Assembly (NCBI RefSeq): GCF_001513965.1
Contig: NZ_KQ948028.1
Location: forward strand, 1 to 64,000
DNA length: 64,000 bases
Direction: 5' to 3'
Origin: Streptomyces cellostaticus
GTDB taxonomy: Bacteria; Actinomycetota; Actinomycetes; Streptomycetales; Streptomycetaceae
The position numbers and the translations under genes were made by a program. Of this stretch, positions 26,610 through 35,177 are shown piece by piece. Numbering within the stretch: the first letter of the stretch is position 1; each line of letters begins with the position of its first letter. The notes beneath the pieces were generated by a model that was not told the origin of the DNA, made no database searches, and saw only the letters and a list, made by a program, of their open reading frames with translations.

Positions 26610-27542
26610 TCACACGCCCGATCCGTGCAGATCCAATCGCCAGTCCTGGCCCATCAGATCCTTGCCGAAGGAGCGGTGCGGCCTCTCGGCGACGAGCCCG
26701 AAGCCGTGCCGCTGGTAGAGGTGACGGGCGCTGCTGAGCACGTCGTTGGTCCACAGCACCAGGTCGCGGTAGCCGGCCTCGCGCGCGAAGTCGACGACGG
26801 CCCGCACCAGCCGGTCGCCGACGCCACGCCCGCGCGCGTCGGGCTCTACGAGGAGCAGGCGCAGCCGCGCGGTGGCCGGAACCTCGTCGCGCACGCACAT
26901 CACACACCCCACCGCCCGCCCGTCCAGCTCCGCGATCCACACCCGCTCCAGATGCGGATCGTGGTCCTCGGCGAAGTCCGCGACGATCCTCGCCACCAGG
27001 CCCTCGTAGTCGGCGTTCCAGCCGTACTCGGCTGCGTACAGCTCCGCATTGCGCTGCACGATCCAGCCGAGGTCGCCGGGGCGCGGCGCACGCAGGACGA
27101 CCTCCCGGGGACCCGGCGCCCGCTCGTCCCCGAGGAGGTCCCGGATGGTCCGCATGGCCTCCCCGAGGCGCGGCCGCTCCTGCGGCGCCACGGAGTCCAG
27201 CAGCGCCCCGACCGTCTCCCGCGCCCGCTCGTCCAGCAGCCCGGCGGTCTCGCGTCCGCGCGTGGTGAGCGTGACGCTCCTGCGCCGCGGATCCGCCGCG
27301 GACGGCCCGCGCTCGACCAGCCCCGCCTCCTCGAACTTGTTCAGGATGCGGCTCAGATAGCCGGCGTCCAACGAGAGGCGGGTGCGCAGGTCGGCCGCGT
27401 CCAGCTGCCGGGAGTGCGCGAGTTCGTACAGCACACGGGACTCCGTGAGGGTGTACGGCGCGTACAGGTGGCGGCCGTAGTCGAGGGCGCCGATGACTCC
27501 GGTGTAGAAGCGGTTGAAGGCACGGACGTCCTGGACGGTCAT
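26610..27542 (-). CDS. MarR-type regulator fused to a GNAT acetyltransferase
   Basis: A 310-residue two-domain protein. Residues 1-145: MarR winged helix (LTESRVLYELAHS, LDAGYLSRILNKFEEAGLV, the DPRRRSVTLT wing). Residues about 155-305: GNAT acetyltransferase with the acetyl-CoA loop DARGRGVGDRLV and the YQRHGF motif late. The fusion is a known bacterial family; it may acetylate a small molecule whose binding also controls DNA binding. A near-palindrome (TGACTCAGTCA) 18 bases before the start suggests autoregulation. Confidence 0.88.
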   Translation of the reverse strand: MTVQDVRAFNRFYTGVIGALDYGRHLYAPYTLTESRVLYELAHSRQLDAADLRTRLSLDAGYLSRILNKFEEAGLVERGPSAADPRRRSVTLTTRGRETAGLLDERARETVGALLDSVAPQERPRLGEAMRTIRDLLGDERAPGPREVVLRAPRPGDLGWIVQRNAELYAAEYGWNADYEGLVARIVADFAEDHDPHLERVWIAELDGRAVGCVMCVRDEVPATARLRLLLVEPDARGRGVGDRLVRAVVDFAREAGYRDLVLWTNDVLSSARHLYQRHGFGLVAERPHRSFGKDLMGQDWRLDLHGSGV

Positions 27543-27559
27543 GATCGCCTCCGGATGCT

Positions 27560-27570
27560 TGACTCAGTCA
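27560..27570 (-). promoter_or_regulatory. Candidate MarR operator
   Basis: TGACTCAGTCA, a palindrome with one odd centre base, 18 bases upstream of the MarR-GNAT start. Short inverted repeats of this kind are typical of MarR autoregulation. Confidence 0.5.
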
Positions 27571-27652
27571 GAGATACTGCCACTCCGAGACCAAGAGAGC
27601 ATCCGGTCGACGTCCACGTTGTGGTGAACGGGCCACCGGACGGAGGCGGCGG

Positions 27653-27889
27653 TCAGTGTTCGGTGAGTTCGGACAGCAGCGCCAGCCGGATCAGCTCCGC
27701 CTGGCTGCGGATGCCGGTTTTTGCCCGGATGCGGCGGAGGTAGCCGTCCACGGTGTGTACGGAGATGCCGATCAGGCGGGCGGTTGCGGTGTAGGTGTGA
27801 CCGTGACCGATGTGCCGGAGGACTTGCTGTTCGCGCGGTGACAGTGCCGGGTGGGGCGGGCGCGTTGCGGTGGGGGGTATGTCGTGCAT
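27653..27889 (-). CDS. Orphan LuxR-type DNA-binding domain protein
   Basis: A 78-residue protein that is almost only a GerE/LuxR helix-turn-helix: LSPREQQVLRHIGHGHTY, then ISVHTVDGYLRRI and KTGIRSQAELIRLAL. No sensor or receiver domain is present. I chose the ATG at 27889 (MHDIPPT) because it has an AGGAAG site; the longer upstream frame lacks family likeness. Stand-alone LuxR domains can act as co-regulators or developmental regulators in Streptomyces. It is divergent from the sigma-like gene at 28236. Confidence 0.75.
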   Translation of the reverse strand: MHDIPPTATRPPHPALSPREQQVLRHIGHGHTYTATARLIGISVHTVDGYLRRIRAKTGIRSQAELIRLALLSELTEH

Positions 27890-28235
27890 CGGCTGTTCTT
27901 CCTGGCGGGGCGGGACCTGGTGTCCGCGCTCGTATGCAGGAGTCACGGGATGCCTGGCCGCCAGCACTTTTCTGCGGACGTTTTTTTGCCGCTTTTGCCG
28001 CTTGTTCTGCGCGGCGCCCGTAGAGGAGAGCAGCCACCACGCAGTCCGTCCGCCGCTACGGGCGACGCAGGCACAGGCTCCGTACGCCGGCTGTCCGGCC
28101 CGGTCAAGACACGTCATTTCGTGGCTTGGCCGACCGTTGCGACGGCGTATCCCCTGGGAGAGCAGCGGAGGGGCCGCTGCCCGTCACGTCCCTGCGTTTG
28201 CGGATGTGCGGAACTGCGCGAGGGAGTCCATCGGC
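27890..28235. other. Divergent intergenic region
   Basis: About 346 bases between the LuxR-type gene and the sigma-like gene. It contains a T-rich stretch (GTTTTTTTGCCGCTTTTGCC) near 27979 that is unusual in this GC-rich context and likely lies in a promoter or 5' leader. No gene seen. Confidence 0.4.
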
Positions 28236-29903
28236 ATGGGCGTGAACGACCGAGGGATGGTCGCCGCCATGCAGGCGTCCGATCCCCAGGGGCTTGCAGC
28301 GGCATACGACACGTACGCGCATCGCCTGTACGGCTACTGCTGCTCGGTGCTGCACAATCCCGACGCGGCAGCTGACGCCCTGCAGGACACGTTCGTCCTC
28401 GCGAACGAGCGAATCGGCCAGCTACGGAACCCGGAACGGCTGCGTCCTTGGCTGTATGCCATCGCCCGTAACGAGTGCCTGCATCAGCTGCGCGGTCAAC
28501 GCCGTACCACTGCGATGGACGAGGCGGGCGAGGTGTGCGACGAGACCGTCGACCTCGATGCCGACCTGCGCACCGAAGAGCTGCAGCACCTGGTGAAGGA
28601 CGCGTTCGAAGGGCTGAACACCCGCGACCGCGAGGTGCTGGAACTGGCCATGCGCCAGGACCTGGAGGGCGCGGAGCTCGCCGCCGCGCTGGGCCTGCCG
28701 CTGAACCACACGCATGCGCTGCTGTCCCGCGCGCGCCAGCAGCTGGAGGGCGCCCTGGCCGCGGTGATCGTGGCCCGCAACGGGCGGCGCGACTGCGCGG
28801 AGCTGGCCCAGATGCTCGAGGCGTGGGACGGCACGATGACCATCTTGATGCGCAAGCGCATCAACCGGCACATCGGCGCATGCGAGGTCTGCGCCGAGCG
28901 CAAGCACCACGACGTCAGCGCCGCCTCGCTGCTGAGCCTGCTGCCCTTCCCTTTGCTTTCGCCCTCGTTCCGCGACCGGATGATCGCGATGGTCACAGAT
29001 CCGGAGCACGCGGGGTACCGGCACGAGGTGACCGGGCGCGCGGGGCGCTTCGACCAGAACGGCTTCGCCGTCCCCCGCGACCGGTGGCTGCGCCATACGT
29101 CTCCCACGCCGGCCAAGATGGCCGCGGCCGGTATTGCGGGCGCGGGAATCCTGGTCGCGGGCCCCTTCCTGTGGGCCGGCCAAGGGCCAGGGCCGCAGGA
29201 GGACCGACCCGGCCCGCAGATCATGCACATCGAGCCGGGCGGAACCGTACCCCCAGGCGTGATGCTGAAGCCGGGCGATGTCGTCAACGGCAGAACACTG
29301 GCCCCGGGCAGGACCTACGGGCCGGGCGACAGGGTGCCGCCGGACGAGCCGCAACGGCGCATGCACCGCGGCTCGTCGGACGGGCTGTCGGAGCAGCAGG
29401 GGCTGTCGAACAGGTTGTCGGAGGAGCAGGGGCCGTCGGACAAGCCGTCGGACAAGCCGTCGGACGTGCCAAGTCCGTCGGACAGGCCGTCGCAGCAGCC
29501 ATCCGACCAGTCGTCGCAGCAGCCGTCGGACAAGTTGTCGGACGAGCCGGGACCGTCGGACAAGGCATCGCAAACGCCGTCGCAAACGCCGTCCGAGACG
29601 CCGTCGCAAACGCCGTCCGAGACGCCGTCGGAAACGCCGTCGGATACGCCGTCGGAAACGCTCTCCGAGACGCCGTCCGAGACGCCGTCCGAGACGCCGT
29701 CCGAGACGCCGTCGGAAACGCCGTCGGAAACGCCGTCGGAAACGCCGTCGGAAACGCCGTCCGAGACGCCGTCGGAAACGCCGCCGCAAACTCCGTCCGA
29801 CACACCGTCGGACCAGCCGGACCCGTCGCAGCAGCCCTCGGACGGTTCGCCGACCTCGGCGCCTCAGTGCGATCCCATCGAGCAGAACTGCGGAGTGTCG
29901 TGA
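28236..29903 (+). CDS. Sigma factor fused to a zinc anti-sigma motif, membrane segment and TPSE-repeat tail
   Basis: A 555-residue protein. Residues about 10-85: sigma70 region 2 (AAYDTYAHRLYGYC, AADALQDTFVLA, LRPWLYAIARNECL). Residues about 120-175: region 4 (LNTRDREVLELAMRQDLEG, then a DNA-binding helix). Residues 212-219: H-x3-C-x2-C, the zinc anti-sigma signature (HIGACEVC). One hydrophobic segment about 296-315 crosses the membrane. The rest, about 240 residues, is outside: a PGG/PPG-rich part, then Ser-Asp/Lys-Pro repeats and a (TPSE)n array, ending with two Cys (QCDPIEQNCGVS). An ECF sigma carrying its own inhibitor and a wall-spanning tail suggests membrane-tethered sigma activity. 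AGGGAG supports the ATG. Confidence 0.82.
   Translation: MGVNDRGMVAAMQASDPQGLAAAYDTYAHRLYGYCCSVLHNPDAAADALQDTFVLANERIGQLRNPERLRPWLYAIARNECLHQLRGQRRTTAMDEAGEVCDETVDLDADLRTEELQHLVKDAFEGLNTRDREVLELAMRQDLEGAELAAALGLPLNHTHALLSRARQQLEGALAAVIVARNGRRDCAELAQMLEAWDGTMTILMRKRINRHIGACEVCAERKHHDVSAASLLSLLPFPLLSPSFRDRMIAMVTDPEHAGYRHEVTGRAGRFDQNGFAVPRDRWLRHTSPTPAKMAAAGIAGAGILVAGPFLWAGQGPGPQEDRPGPQIMHIEPGGTVPPGVMLKPGDVVNGRTLAPGRTYGPGDRVPPDEPQRRMHRGSSDGLSEQQGLSNRLSEEQGPSDKPSDKPSDVPSPSDRPSQQPSDQSSQQPSDKLSDEPGPSDKASQTPSQTPSETPSQTPSETPSETPSDTPSETLSETPSETPSETPSETPSETPSETPSETPSETPSETPSETPPQTPSDTPSDQPDPSQQPSDGSPTSAPQCDPIEQNCGVS
29560..29815 (+). repeat. Twelve-base tandem repeats encoding TPSE
   Basis: About twenty tandem 12-base units (ACGCCGTCCGAG and ACGCCGTCGGAA variants) encode TPSE/TPSQ repeats in the sigma-like protein. 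Such arrays readily change copy number. Confidence 0.9.
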
Positions 29904-30152
29904 TCAGCGACGGGCGGACCCACGACGGGACGGGGTTCTCGCACTGCTGCGCATGGCCCTGACAGTCGATGGGGGTGCGCGGTGCTGACAGGCAGCCGGC
30001 GTCCCTCTGCCGGTCTTCGGTGAACGGCACCTTCGGTGAACGGCGTCTTCGGCGGGCGCCGCAGCGCAGACCTGTGCGGGCCTTGCCGCGGTGCTCGTCG
30101 GCGGCGTGGTCCGCCTTGCGCGGCCGGGGAGCCGGGACGACGGCCGCGGTGC

Positions 30153-30614
30153 TCAGCTCGCTGCGTCGGTCGTGATGCGCATGCCCACGCGGACCTCGCG
30201 GCCCTCCTCGTTGTCGTGGACCTCGGTCCACAGCGCCAGGAAATCGACGATCCCCGTGCCGCGGCCGTGCTCGTCGGGGGCGAGGTCCGCGTGACCGTGC
30301 TCGTGCGGGACGACCGCGCCCGAGTCCGTGAGGGTGATGAGCAGCTCGCCTGCGTCGAGGACGAGGAGCAGGGTCATCAGGGCGTGTCCGTGCTGGACGG
30401 CGTTGGAGGCCAGCTCGTCGACGATGAGGGCGGCGGAGTCGCGTTCGTCCTCGCCGATTCCCCAGCGGCTGAGGAGATCTTCCGCGAAGTGGCGGGAGGC
30501 GGGAACGGATGCCTCCTGCGAGGGCAGGGTCAGCTGGGCCTGCTGGGCGCCGAGCGGGACGTGCGCTGCCGTTGCGGTGTTGCGCGTTTCGTCGTGGTGG
30601 TCGGAGAGGAACAT
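30153..30614 (-). CDS. ATP-binding anti-sigma regulatory factor (RsbW/SpoIIAB-type HATPase)
   Basis: A 153-residue single-domain HATPase_c_2 protein. The N-box reads DELASNAVQHG; G1 is LTDSG and G2 GRGTGIVDF. Proteins of this group bind ATP and act as serine kinases or anti-sigma factors in partner-switching, or as small regulators beside DUF397/XRE genes in Streptomyces. No anti-anti-sigma partner is nearby. It faces the sigma-fusion gene convergently across a 249-base gap without obvious features. ATG start. Confidence 0.85.
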   Translation of the reverse strand: MFLSDHHDETRNTATAAHVPLGAQQAQLTLPSQEASVPASRHFAEDLLSRWGIGEDERDSAALIVDELASNAVQHGHALMTLLLVLDAGELLITLTDSGAVVPHEHGHADLAPDEHGRGTGIVDFLALWTEVHDNEEGREVRVGMRITTDAAS

Positions 30615-30928
30615 GGCCGCGATCCTTCAAAGGGAGCTTTGACCGGTCGGGCAGAGCCCTTCCGGTGTCCTGCACCTGTGAGATCCGAGACCCGCACCAG
30701 GGCCAACACCTTTTCGAAACGGTTTTTCAAGATTCTTCGTGAGGGCGCCGGACGGTGACCGGCGCCTGTCGAACTCTCCCGCTGCCCTCGTCAAGCCACG
30801 AACATTCGCGACTGCCCCTTCCTCCACCGCAGGGGCCATCGTCGTGGTGGGAGGCGTGCTCCCGCCGCGAGGCCGGAGCGACCGTGCGCCTCTGTGGTTC
30901 CCAGCAGTTCCCGACCGAGGAGGAAGCA
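30615..30928. other. Intergenic region upstream of the repeat peptide gene
   Basis: About 314 bases. A locally AT-rich block near 30711-30740 (TTTTCGAAACGGTTTTTCAA) stands out and may hold promoters for the divergent genes. No gene seen. Confidence 0.4.
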
Positions 30929-31096
30929 ATGACCATCCATCCGACGAGCCCGCTGTCGGCGGCCGTCAACCACAACGAGACCGTGGTGGAAGCCTGGGGC
31001 AACCGGGACGAGACCGTCGTCGAAGGCTCGGGCAACCAGGACGAGACCGTGGTGGAGGGCTGGAACAACCGCAACGAGACCCTGCTCGAGAAGTAG
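30929..31096 (+). CDS. 55-residue peptide with four 11-residue repeats
   Basis: Short peptide: a 13-residue leader-like start (MTIHPTSPLSAAV), then three full repeats and one partial of the pattern N-x-[ND]-E-T-V-V-E-[AG]-x-[GN], ending NETLLEK. GAGGAGG precedes the ATG at ideal spacing. The gene is 36 bases upstream of an MFS transporter which overlaps a TPR gene, so the three look like one operon. A repeated core after a short leader, plus an exporter, is the form of a multi-core precursor peptide (RiPP-like). No modifying enzyme is recognised next to it, so it might instead act unmodified, for example as a secreted signal or a small solenoid. I recognise no family. Confidence 0.75.
   Translation: MTIHPTSPLSAAVNHNETVVEAWGNRDETVVEGSGNQDETVVEGWNNRNETLLEK
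30968..31093 (+). repeat. 33-base repeats encoding the NxxETVVEG core units
   Basis: Units at 30968, 31001 and 31034 (33 bases each) and a 27-base partial at 31067. Third-base changes between units with conserved ETVVE residues suggest selection on the peptide rather than recent DNA copying. Confidence 0.85.
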
Positions 31097-31132
31097 GCGA
31101 AACCGCTGACATGCTCGAGTGAGGACTCCGTG

Positions 31133-32446
31133 ATGACCGCCATGCGGGCGCTCTTCCCCGCACTGCCCCGAAAAGCCTGGTCGGTACTGGGCGCGGACGC
31201 ACTGTCCGCGGTGGGCAGCGGCCTGACCTTGCCGTTCCTTGTGCTCTACCTGCACACCATCCGCGGGTTCGGCCTGGCGACGGCCAGTCTGGCCGTGGCG
31301 GCCGTCGCGGTGGCAGGCCTGGCAGGCAACCCGCTCGGGGGCGCGCTCAGCGACCGGGCCGGCCCCCGGACCGCACTGATCGCCGGTCTGACGATCGCCG
31401 GTGTGGGCAGTGCCGGGCTCACCGTGGTGACCCACCCCTGGCAGGCCTTCGCCGCGGCCGGCCTGTCCGGCCTCGGCCTTGCTGTGGCCTGGCCGGCCCA
31501 GGACTCCCTGCTGGCACGTCTGGTCCGGCCCGGGCAGCGCTCGAGTGTCTTCGCCGTCCGGCACGCGACCATGAACCTCGGCCTGGCGGCCGGGGCGCTG
31601 CTGGCCGCTCTGCTCGTCGACACCTCCCGGCCAGGGACGTTCATCGTGCTCTATCTGCTGGATGCGGCAAGCTTCCTGGCGGCGATCCCGATCGTGCTCG
31701 GGGTCAAGGCACCCCAGGCCGGCCCGGCGACCGAAAAGGCACCGGACACCGGGGAGAGCACCACCGAGCGCACCGGCTACCGGCAGGTGCTGCGTGATCC
31801 GCTCCTGCGGCAGCTGTGGCTGCTCACTGCACTGCTGATCACGGTCGGGTACGGCCAGTTCAACGCGGCGCTGCCCGCGTATGCCACCGGGCAGGGCGGC
31901 ATCAGCGCACGGGAGCTGAGCATCGTCTTCGCCGCCAACACCCTCACCGTCGTCCTCGCCCAACTTCTGACGCTGCGGCTCCTGTCCGGGCGACGCCGCA
32001 CTCGCGGAATCATGGTCTTGTGCGGGATGTGGGCCGTCACGTGGCTGCTGACCCTACTGGGCGGCGCCACCGAGGCCTTCGCCGTCGGGCTGTTCGTCGG
32101 CGCCGCGGTCGTCTTCGGACTCGGCGAGACCCTGCTCTCCTCCACCGTGCCCGCTCTCGTCAACGACATCGCACCGGAGCACCTGCGGGGCCGCTACAAC
32201 GGCGCCTCCACGCTGGCCTACACCACCGGCTTCGCTCTCGGCCCCCTGCTGGCCGGATTCACCCTGGCTCGGGGCCTGGCACCCGCCCTGTTCGCCGGGC
32301 TGGTCACAGCCTGCGCACTGGGCGCGCTGCTCGCTCACCGTCTGGAACGCCGGCTGCCCCCGACGGCGAACATCGTGGACGCCCCCGTGGCCGGCGCAGC
32401 AGCACCGGCGGTGCCGTCTGCCGACCCTGCGGACGTCGCGCCATGA
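31133..32446 (+). CDS. MFS transporter in the repeat-peptide operon
   Basis: A 437-residue 12-helix MFS transporter: GNPLGGALSDRAGPR is the loop 2-3 motif, FAVRHATMNLGLAAG a helix-5 motif, and RGRYNGA occurs in the second half. It resembles MDR-type exporters. GAGGA lies seven bases before the ATG at 31133; a GTG at 31130 is alternative. The stop overlaps the TPR gene (ATGA). By position it may export the repeat peptide or a product made from it. Confidence 0.87.
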   Translation: MTAMRALFPALPRKAWSVLGADALSAVGSGLTLPFLVLYLHTIRGFGLATASLAVAAVAVAGLAGNPLGGALSDRAGPRTALIAGLTIAGVGSAGLTVVTHPWQAFAAAGLSGLGLAVAWPAQDSLLARLVRPGQRSSVFAVRHATMNLGLAAGALLAALLVDTSRPGTFIVLYLLDAASFLAAIPIVLGVKAPQAGPATEKAPDTGESTTERTGYRQVLRDPLLRQLWLLTALLITVGYGQFNAALPAYATGQGGISARELSIVFAANTLTVVLAQLLTLRLLSGRRRTRGIMVLCGMWAVTWLLTLLGGATEAFAVGLFVGAAVVFGLGETLLSSTVPALVNDIAPEHLRGRYNGASTLAYTTGFALGPLLAGFTLARGLAPALFAGLVTACALGALLAHRLERRLPPTANIVDAPVAGAAAPAVPSADPADVAP

Positions 32447-33531
32447 CCGCGGCCTCGCCGACCGCGGCACAGCTGCTCGACCAGGCTCTCGCCCGACGTG
32501 ACGCGGCCGATTACACCGCAGCACTCGCTTGGGCGGCGAGGGCGCGGGAGGTGGCCGGACCGAGCGCCGAGCCGGCTGAACTCGTCCCCGTCCTGCTGGT
32601 CGAAGGGCGGCTGCATCAGCAGCTCGGCAACCTGACGCGGGCGGCACAGGCCTGCCGGCAGGCCCTCGCCCTCGTGGCACGACAGTCCGGCACCGAGCGC
32701 GTCGGGCTGTACGTACAGGCCCGGACCGCGCTCGCCGGGGTGCTCCGGGCCCAGGGCCGTTACGCCGAGGCGATCAGGCTGTTCCGCTCCACGCTGACCC
32801 TGGCCGAGGCCGAACTCGGCCCGGACGCGGAACAGGTCGCGTGTCTGTGCAACGACCTCGCGGTGACGTTCAAGTACTCAGGACACTTCACCGAGGCCGA
32901 GCAGCTCTATCGGCGGGTGTTGACCATCCTGAAGCGCACGCATGGACCCGTGCACACAGAGGTGGCCACCGTCTACCACAACCTCGGCGGCCTGGCGCAC
33001 GCCCGCGGAGATTTCACGGCGGCCGAGCCCCTGGCCCGCCGCTCGGTCGCCCTGCGGGAGCAGGCCCTTGGCCCGGGGCACATCACGGTGGCCGCCGACC
33101 GCGCCGCACTCGCCGCCATCTGCGACGCGCTCGGCCGGCAGGAGGAGGCCGAAGCGTTGCTCCGCCAGGCCCTGGCGGTGTTCGAGTCCGTCTACGGAGC
33201 CGAGCACCACGAGATCGCGATCACCCTGAACAATCTTGCCGCCATCGCCTACCGACGCGGGAGGACCGAGGAAGCCGAGACGCTCTTTCGACGGGCGATG
33301 ACCATCAAGGAAAGGGTTCTCGGCACCGACCATCCCGAACTCGCCCCCACCCTGCACAATCTCGCGCAAGTCCGCAGAGCCCGGGGCGATCTCCACGAGG
33401 CCGCGGCGCTGTCACGTCGCGCCGTTGCCGTCCTGCAGGGCACTGTCGAGGACAGTCATCCCCTGCTGGCCACCTGCCGCAGCGCCGACCCCACGACGAC
33501 CACCCCGGGCCCCGGCGCGGCCACCCCCTGA
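32443..33531 (+). CDS. Tetratricopeptide repeat protein (kinesin-light-chain type)
   Basis: A 362-residue protein consisting mainly of TPR units of about 42 residues, with consensus such as TVYHNLGGLAHARGDFTAAEPLARRSVALRE and NNLAAIAYRRGRTEEAETLFRRAM. The 42-residue spacing and GxxHPxxA joints match the kinesin-light-chain subtype. No catalytic or DNA-binding domain is seen. TPR proteins bind peptides or other proteins in the cytoplasm; here it is translationally coupled to the MFS transporter, so it may handle the repeat peptide (inference). Confidence 0.85.
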   Translation: MTAASPTAAQLLDQALARRDAADYTAALAWAARAREVAGPSAEPAELVPVLLVEGRLHQQLGNLTRAAQACRQALALVARQSGTERVGLYVQARTALAGVLRAQGRYAEAIRLFRSTLTLAEAELGPDAEQVACLCNDLAVTFKYSGHFTEAEQLYRRVLTILKRTHGPVHTEVATVYHNLGGLAHARGDFTAAEPLARRSVALREQALGPGHITVAADRAALAAICDALGRQEEAEALLRQALAVFESVYGAEHHEIAITLNNLAAIAYRRGRTEEAETLFRRAMTIKERVLGTDHPELAPTLHNLAQVRRARGDLHEAAALSRRAVAVLQGTVEDSHPLLATCRSADPTTTTPGPGAATP

Positions 33532-33564
33532 GGCCGCCGCACGCGCACGTCCCGCCGCCTGCGC

Positions 33565-33750
33565 CTACGACTCTTCAGCGGCCCGGCGGAACACGTTCAC
33601 CTGCACCCCGGTCTTCCCGGTGGCCGACGACACCAGCTCCCAGGTCCGCTGGCCCCCGTCCGCAGGGAAGACCGACTTGCCGCCGCCGGGCATCACCGGC
33701 ATCACGACGAGCTGCAACTCGTCCACCAGCCCCTCGGCCGGCAGCGCCCA
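33565..33750 (-). pseudogene. C-terminal remnant of a dihydrofolate reductase-like (RibD C-domain) protein
   Basis: About 60 residues: GLVDELQLVVMPVMPGGGKSVFP, then a segment ending VFRRAAEES. This is the final strand-helix block of the RibD_C/DHFR-like family (GL.DE....V.PV.LGGG..LF). The N-terminal nucleotide-binding part is missing and the sequence upstream does not match, so it is a truncated relic. Confidence 0.7.
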
Positions 33751-33894
33751 TGCGCGGGGGCACCCCATGGCCCCGCTCACCTGCGCTGATGAGGCACCGT
33801 TGCCTGGAGTCGGCCTGATCCGCCGGACAGGACCCGGCCGCGGCTCGACACCGGCCAAGAAGCGGGCGGCCTACCGCACCGGCAGCCTCTTCCC

Positions 33895-34941
33895 TCAGCC
33901 CCGCGGCACCCCGGTAGACCCACGCACCATCAACTCCCCCCGCACCGAGGCGATCCCGCCGAGCGGCGGCTCCTCGCGGCCCATCGCGATGCGGCCCGCC
34001 CGGGCGCCCGCCTCCGAGAGCGGCAGGCGCACCGTCGTGAGGGACGGCACCGCGTCGATACTGAACGGGAGGTCGTCGAAGCCCGCCACCGAGACGTCCT
34101 CGGGAATCCGCAGCCCCGATTCGCGCAGCGCGGCACACGCACCCAGCGCGACGGAGTCGTTCGCGGCCACGATCGCGGTGAGGGACGGGTCGCGGCGCAG
34201 CAGCTCCAGCGTGGCCTCGTGGCCGGACCGGCGGTCGTAGCGGCCGTACACCGTCCAGCGCGGGTCCTCCTCGATGCCGGCCGCCCGGAGCGCGGCGCGG
34301 TGGCCCTCCAGGCGGTGCCGCGTCGTCGTGCGCTCCTCGGGGCCCGCGATGTAGCCGAGGCGGCGGTGGCCGAGGCCGATGAGGTGGTCCGTCAGGGCGC
34401 GGGCGCCGCCGCGGTTGTCGAAGGTCAGGGCGATGGCCTGGGTGTCCGCCGCCGGCGGGCGCCCGCACAGCACCACCCGGGTCCCGGCGTCCGCCAGCTT
34501 GCGCAGCTTCGCCGCCACCGCCGCCGCGTGCGGCGCGTTCTCCACGGCCCCGCCGGTCAGCACCACGGCGGCGGCCCGCTGCCGCTGGAGGAGGGTGAGA
34601 TACGTCAGCTCGCGCTCCGGCGACCCGCCGGTGTTGCACACGACCGCCAGGCGCTCGCCGCCCGCCCGGCCGCCCGGGCCCCCGATCTCGGCCTGGATCG
34701 CGCTCGCCATGATCCCGAAGAAGGGGTCGGCGATGTCGTTGACGAGGATGCCGACGAGGTCGGAGGTGGCCGCGGCGAGGGCGCTCGCCGGGCCGTTGAG
34801 GACGTAGTCGAGCTCGTCCACGGCCCGCAGCACCCGCTCGCGTGTGGAGGCGGCCACGGGGTAGTTGCCGTTCAGCACGCGCGACACCGTCGCGGGGGAG
34901 ACCTGCGCGCGGGCCGCCACGTCCGCCAGGGTCACCGTCAT
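33895..34941 (-). CDS. LacI family transcriptional regulator
   Basis: A 348-residue regulator. N-terminal HTH: VTLADVAARAQVSPATVSRV, then the hinge. C-terminal periplasmic-binding-like sensor, with VAGFDDLPFS near residue 280 and LTTVRLPLSEAG. Divergent from the Gfo/Idh-DUF993-isomerase operon; its likely target is the palindrome at 35139-35154, released by a sugar or sugar acid from that pathway. ATG start with GAGGA upstream. Confidence 0.9.
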   Translation of the reverse strand: MTVTLADVAARAQVSPATVSRVLNGNYPVAASTRERVLRAVDELDYVLNGPASALAAATSDLVGILVNDIADPFFGIMASAIQAEIGGPGGRAGGERLAVVCNTGGSPERELTYLTLLQRQRAAAVVLTGGAVENAPHAAAVAAKLRKLADAGTRVVLCGRPPAADTQAIALTFDNRGGARALTDHLIGLGHRRLGYIAGPEERTTTRHRLEGHRAALRAAGIEEDPRWTVYGRYDRRSGHEATLELLRRDPSLTAIVAANDSVALGACAALRESGLRIPEDVSVAGFDDLPFSIDAVPSLTTVRLPLSEAGARAGRIAMGREEPPLGGIASVRGELMVRGSTGVPRG

Positions 34942-35061
34942 CTCGTCGTCCTCCGGTCGCGCTTCTGATCGCGCATTGGTGCTCGTACGTCCTCGTAGAC
35001 AGGCCGGGCACGGTCACGGTTCCGTGTGGTGTCGAGCAGACCTTAAGGCCAACCACCCCGT

Positions 35062-35081
35062 TTGTTCGCCCCCTCGAACAA
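35062..35081. promoter_or_regulatory. Inverted repeat in the LacI/oxidoreductase divergent region
   Basis: TTGTTCG and CGAACAA separated by six bases, 121 bases upstream of the LacI start. May be a second operator or part of that gene's promoter. Confidence 0.4.
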
Positions 35082-35138
35082 CTCGAAGTGGACCAGGCCT
35101 TGTCGCGACCCCTGGTCAGAGGCTAGCTTCTCATCGTA

Positions 35139-35154
35139 TAGAAAGCGCTTGCTA
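35139..35154 (+). promoter_or_regulatory. LacI-type operator upstream of the sugar operon
   Basis: TAGAAAGCGCTTGCTA, a 16-base near-palindrome (14 of 16 positions symmetric) with the central CG typical of LacI-family operators. It lies 23 bases before the Gfo/Idh start, where binding would block transcription. Confidence 0.7.
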
Positions 35155-35177
35155 CTGTAGTTGCGAAGGGGACTGAC

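Noticed and set aside
28422..29789. Long Arg-rich open frame opposite the TPSE repeats
   Set aside because: It is the complement of the 12-base repeats; composition alone keeps it open. The plus-strand frame has clear sigma domains.
30929..31096. Calling the peptide a microviridin/graspetide precursor
   Set aside because: The ETVVE cores could suggest it, but no ATP-grasp ligase is found near and the core does not match the known classes I remember.
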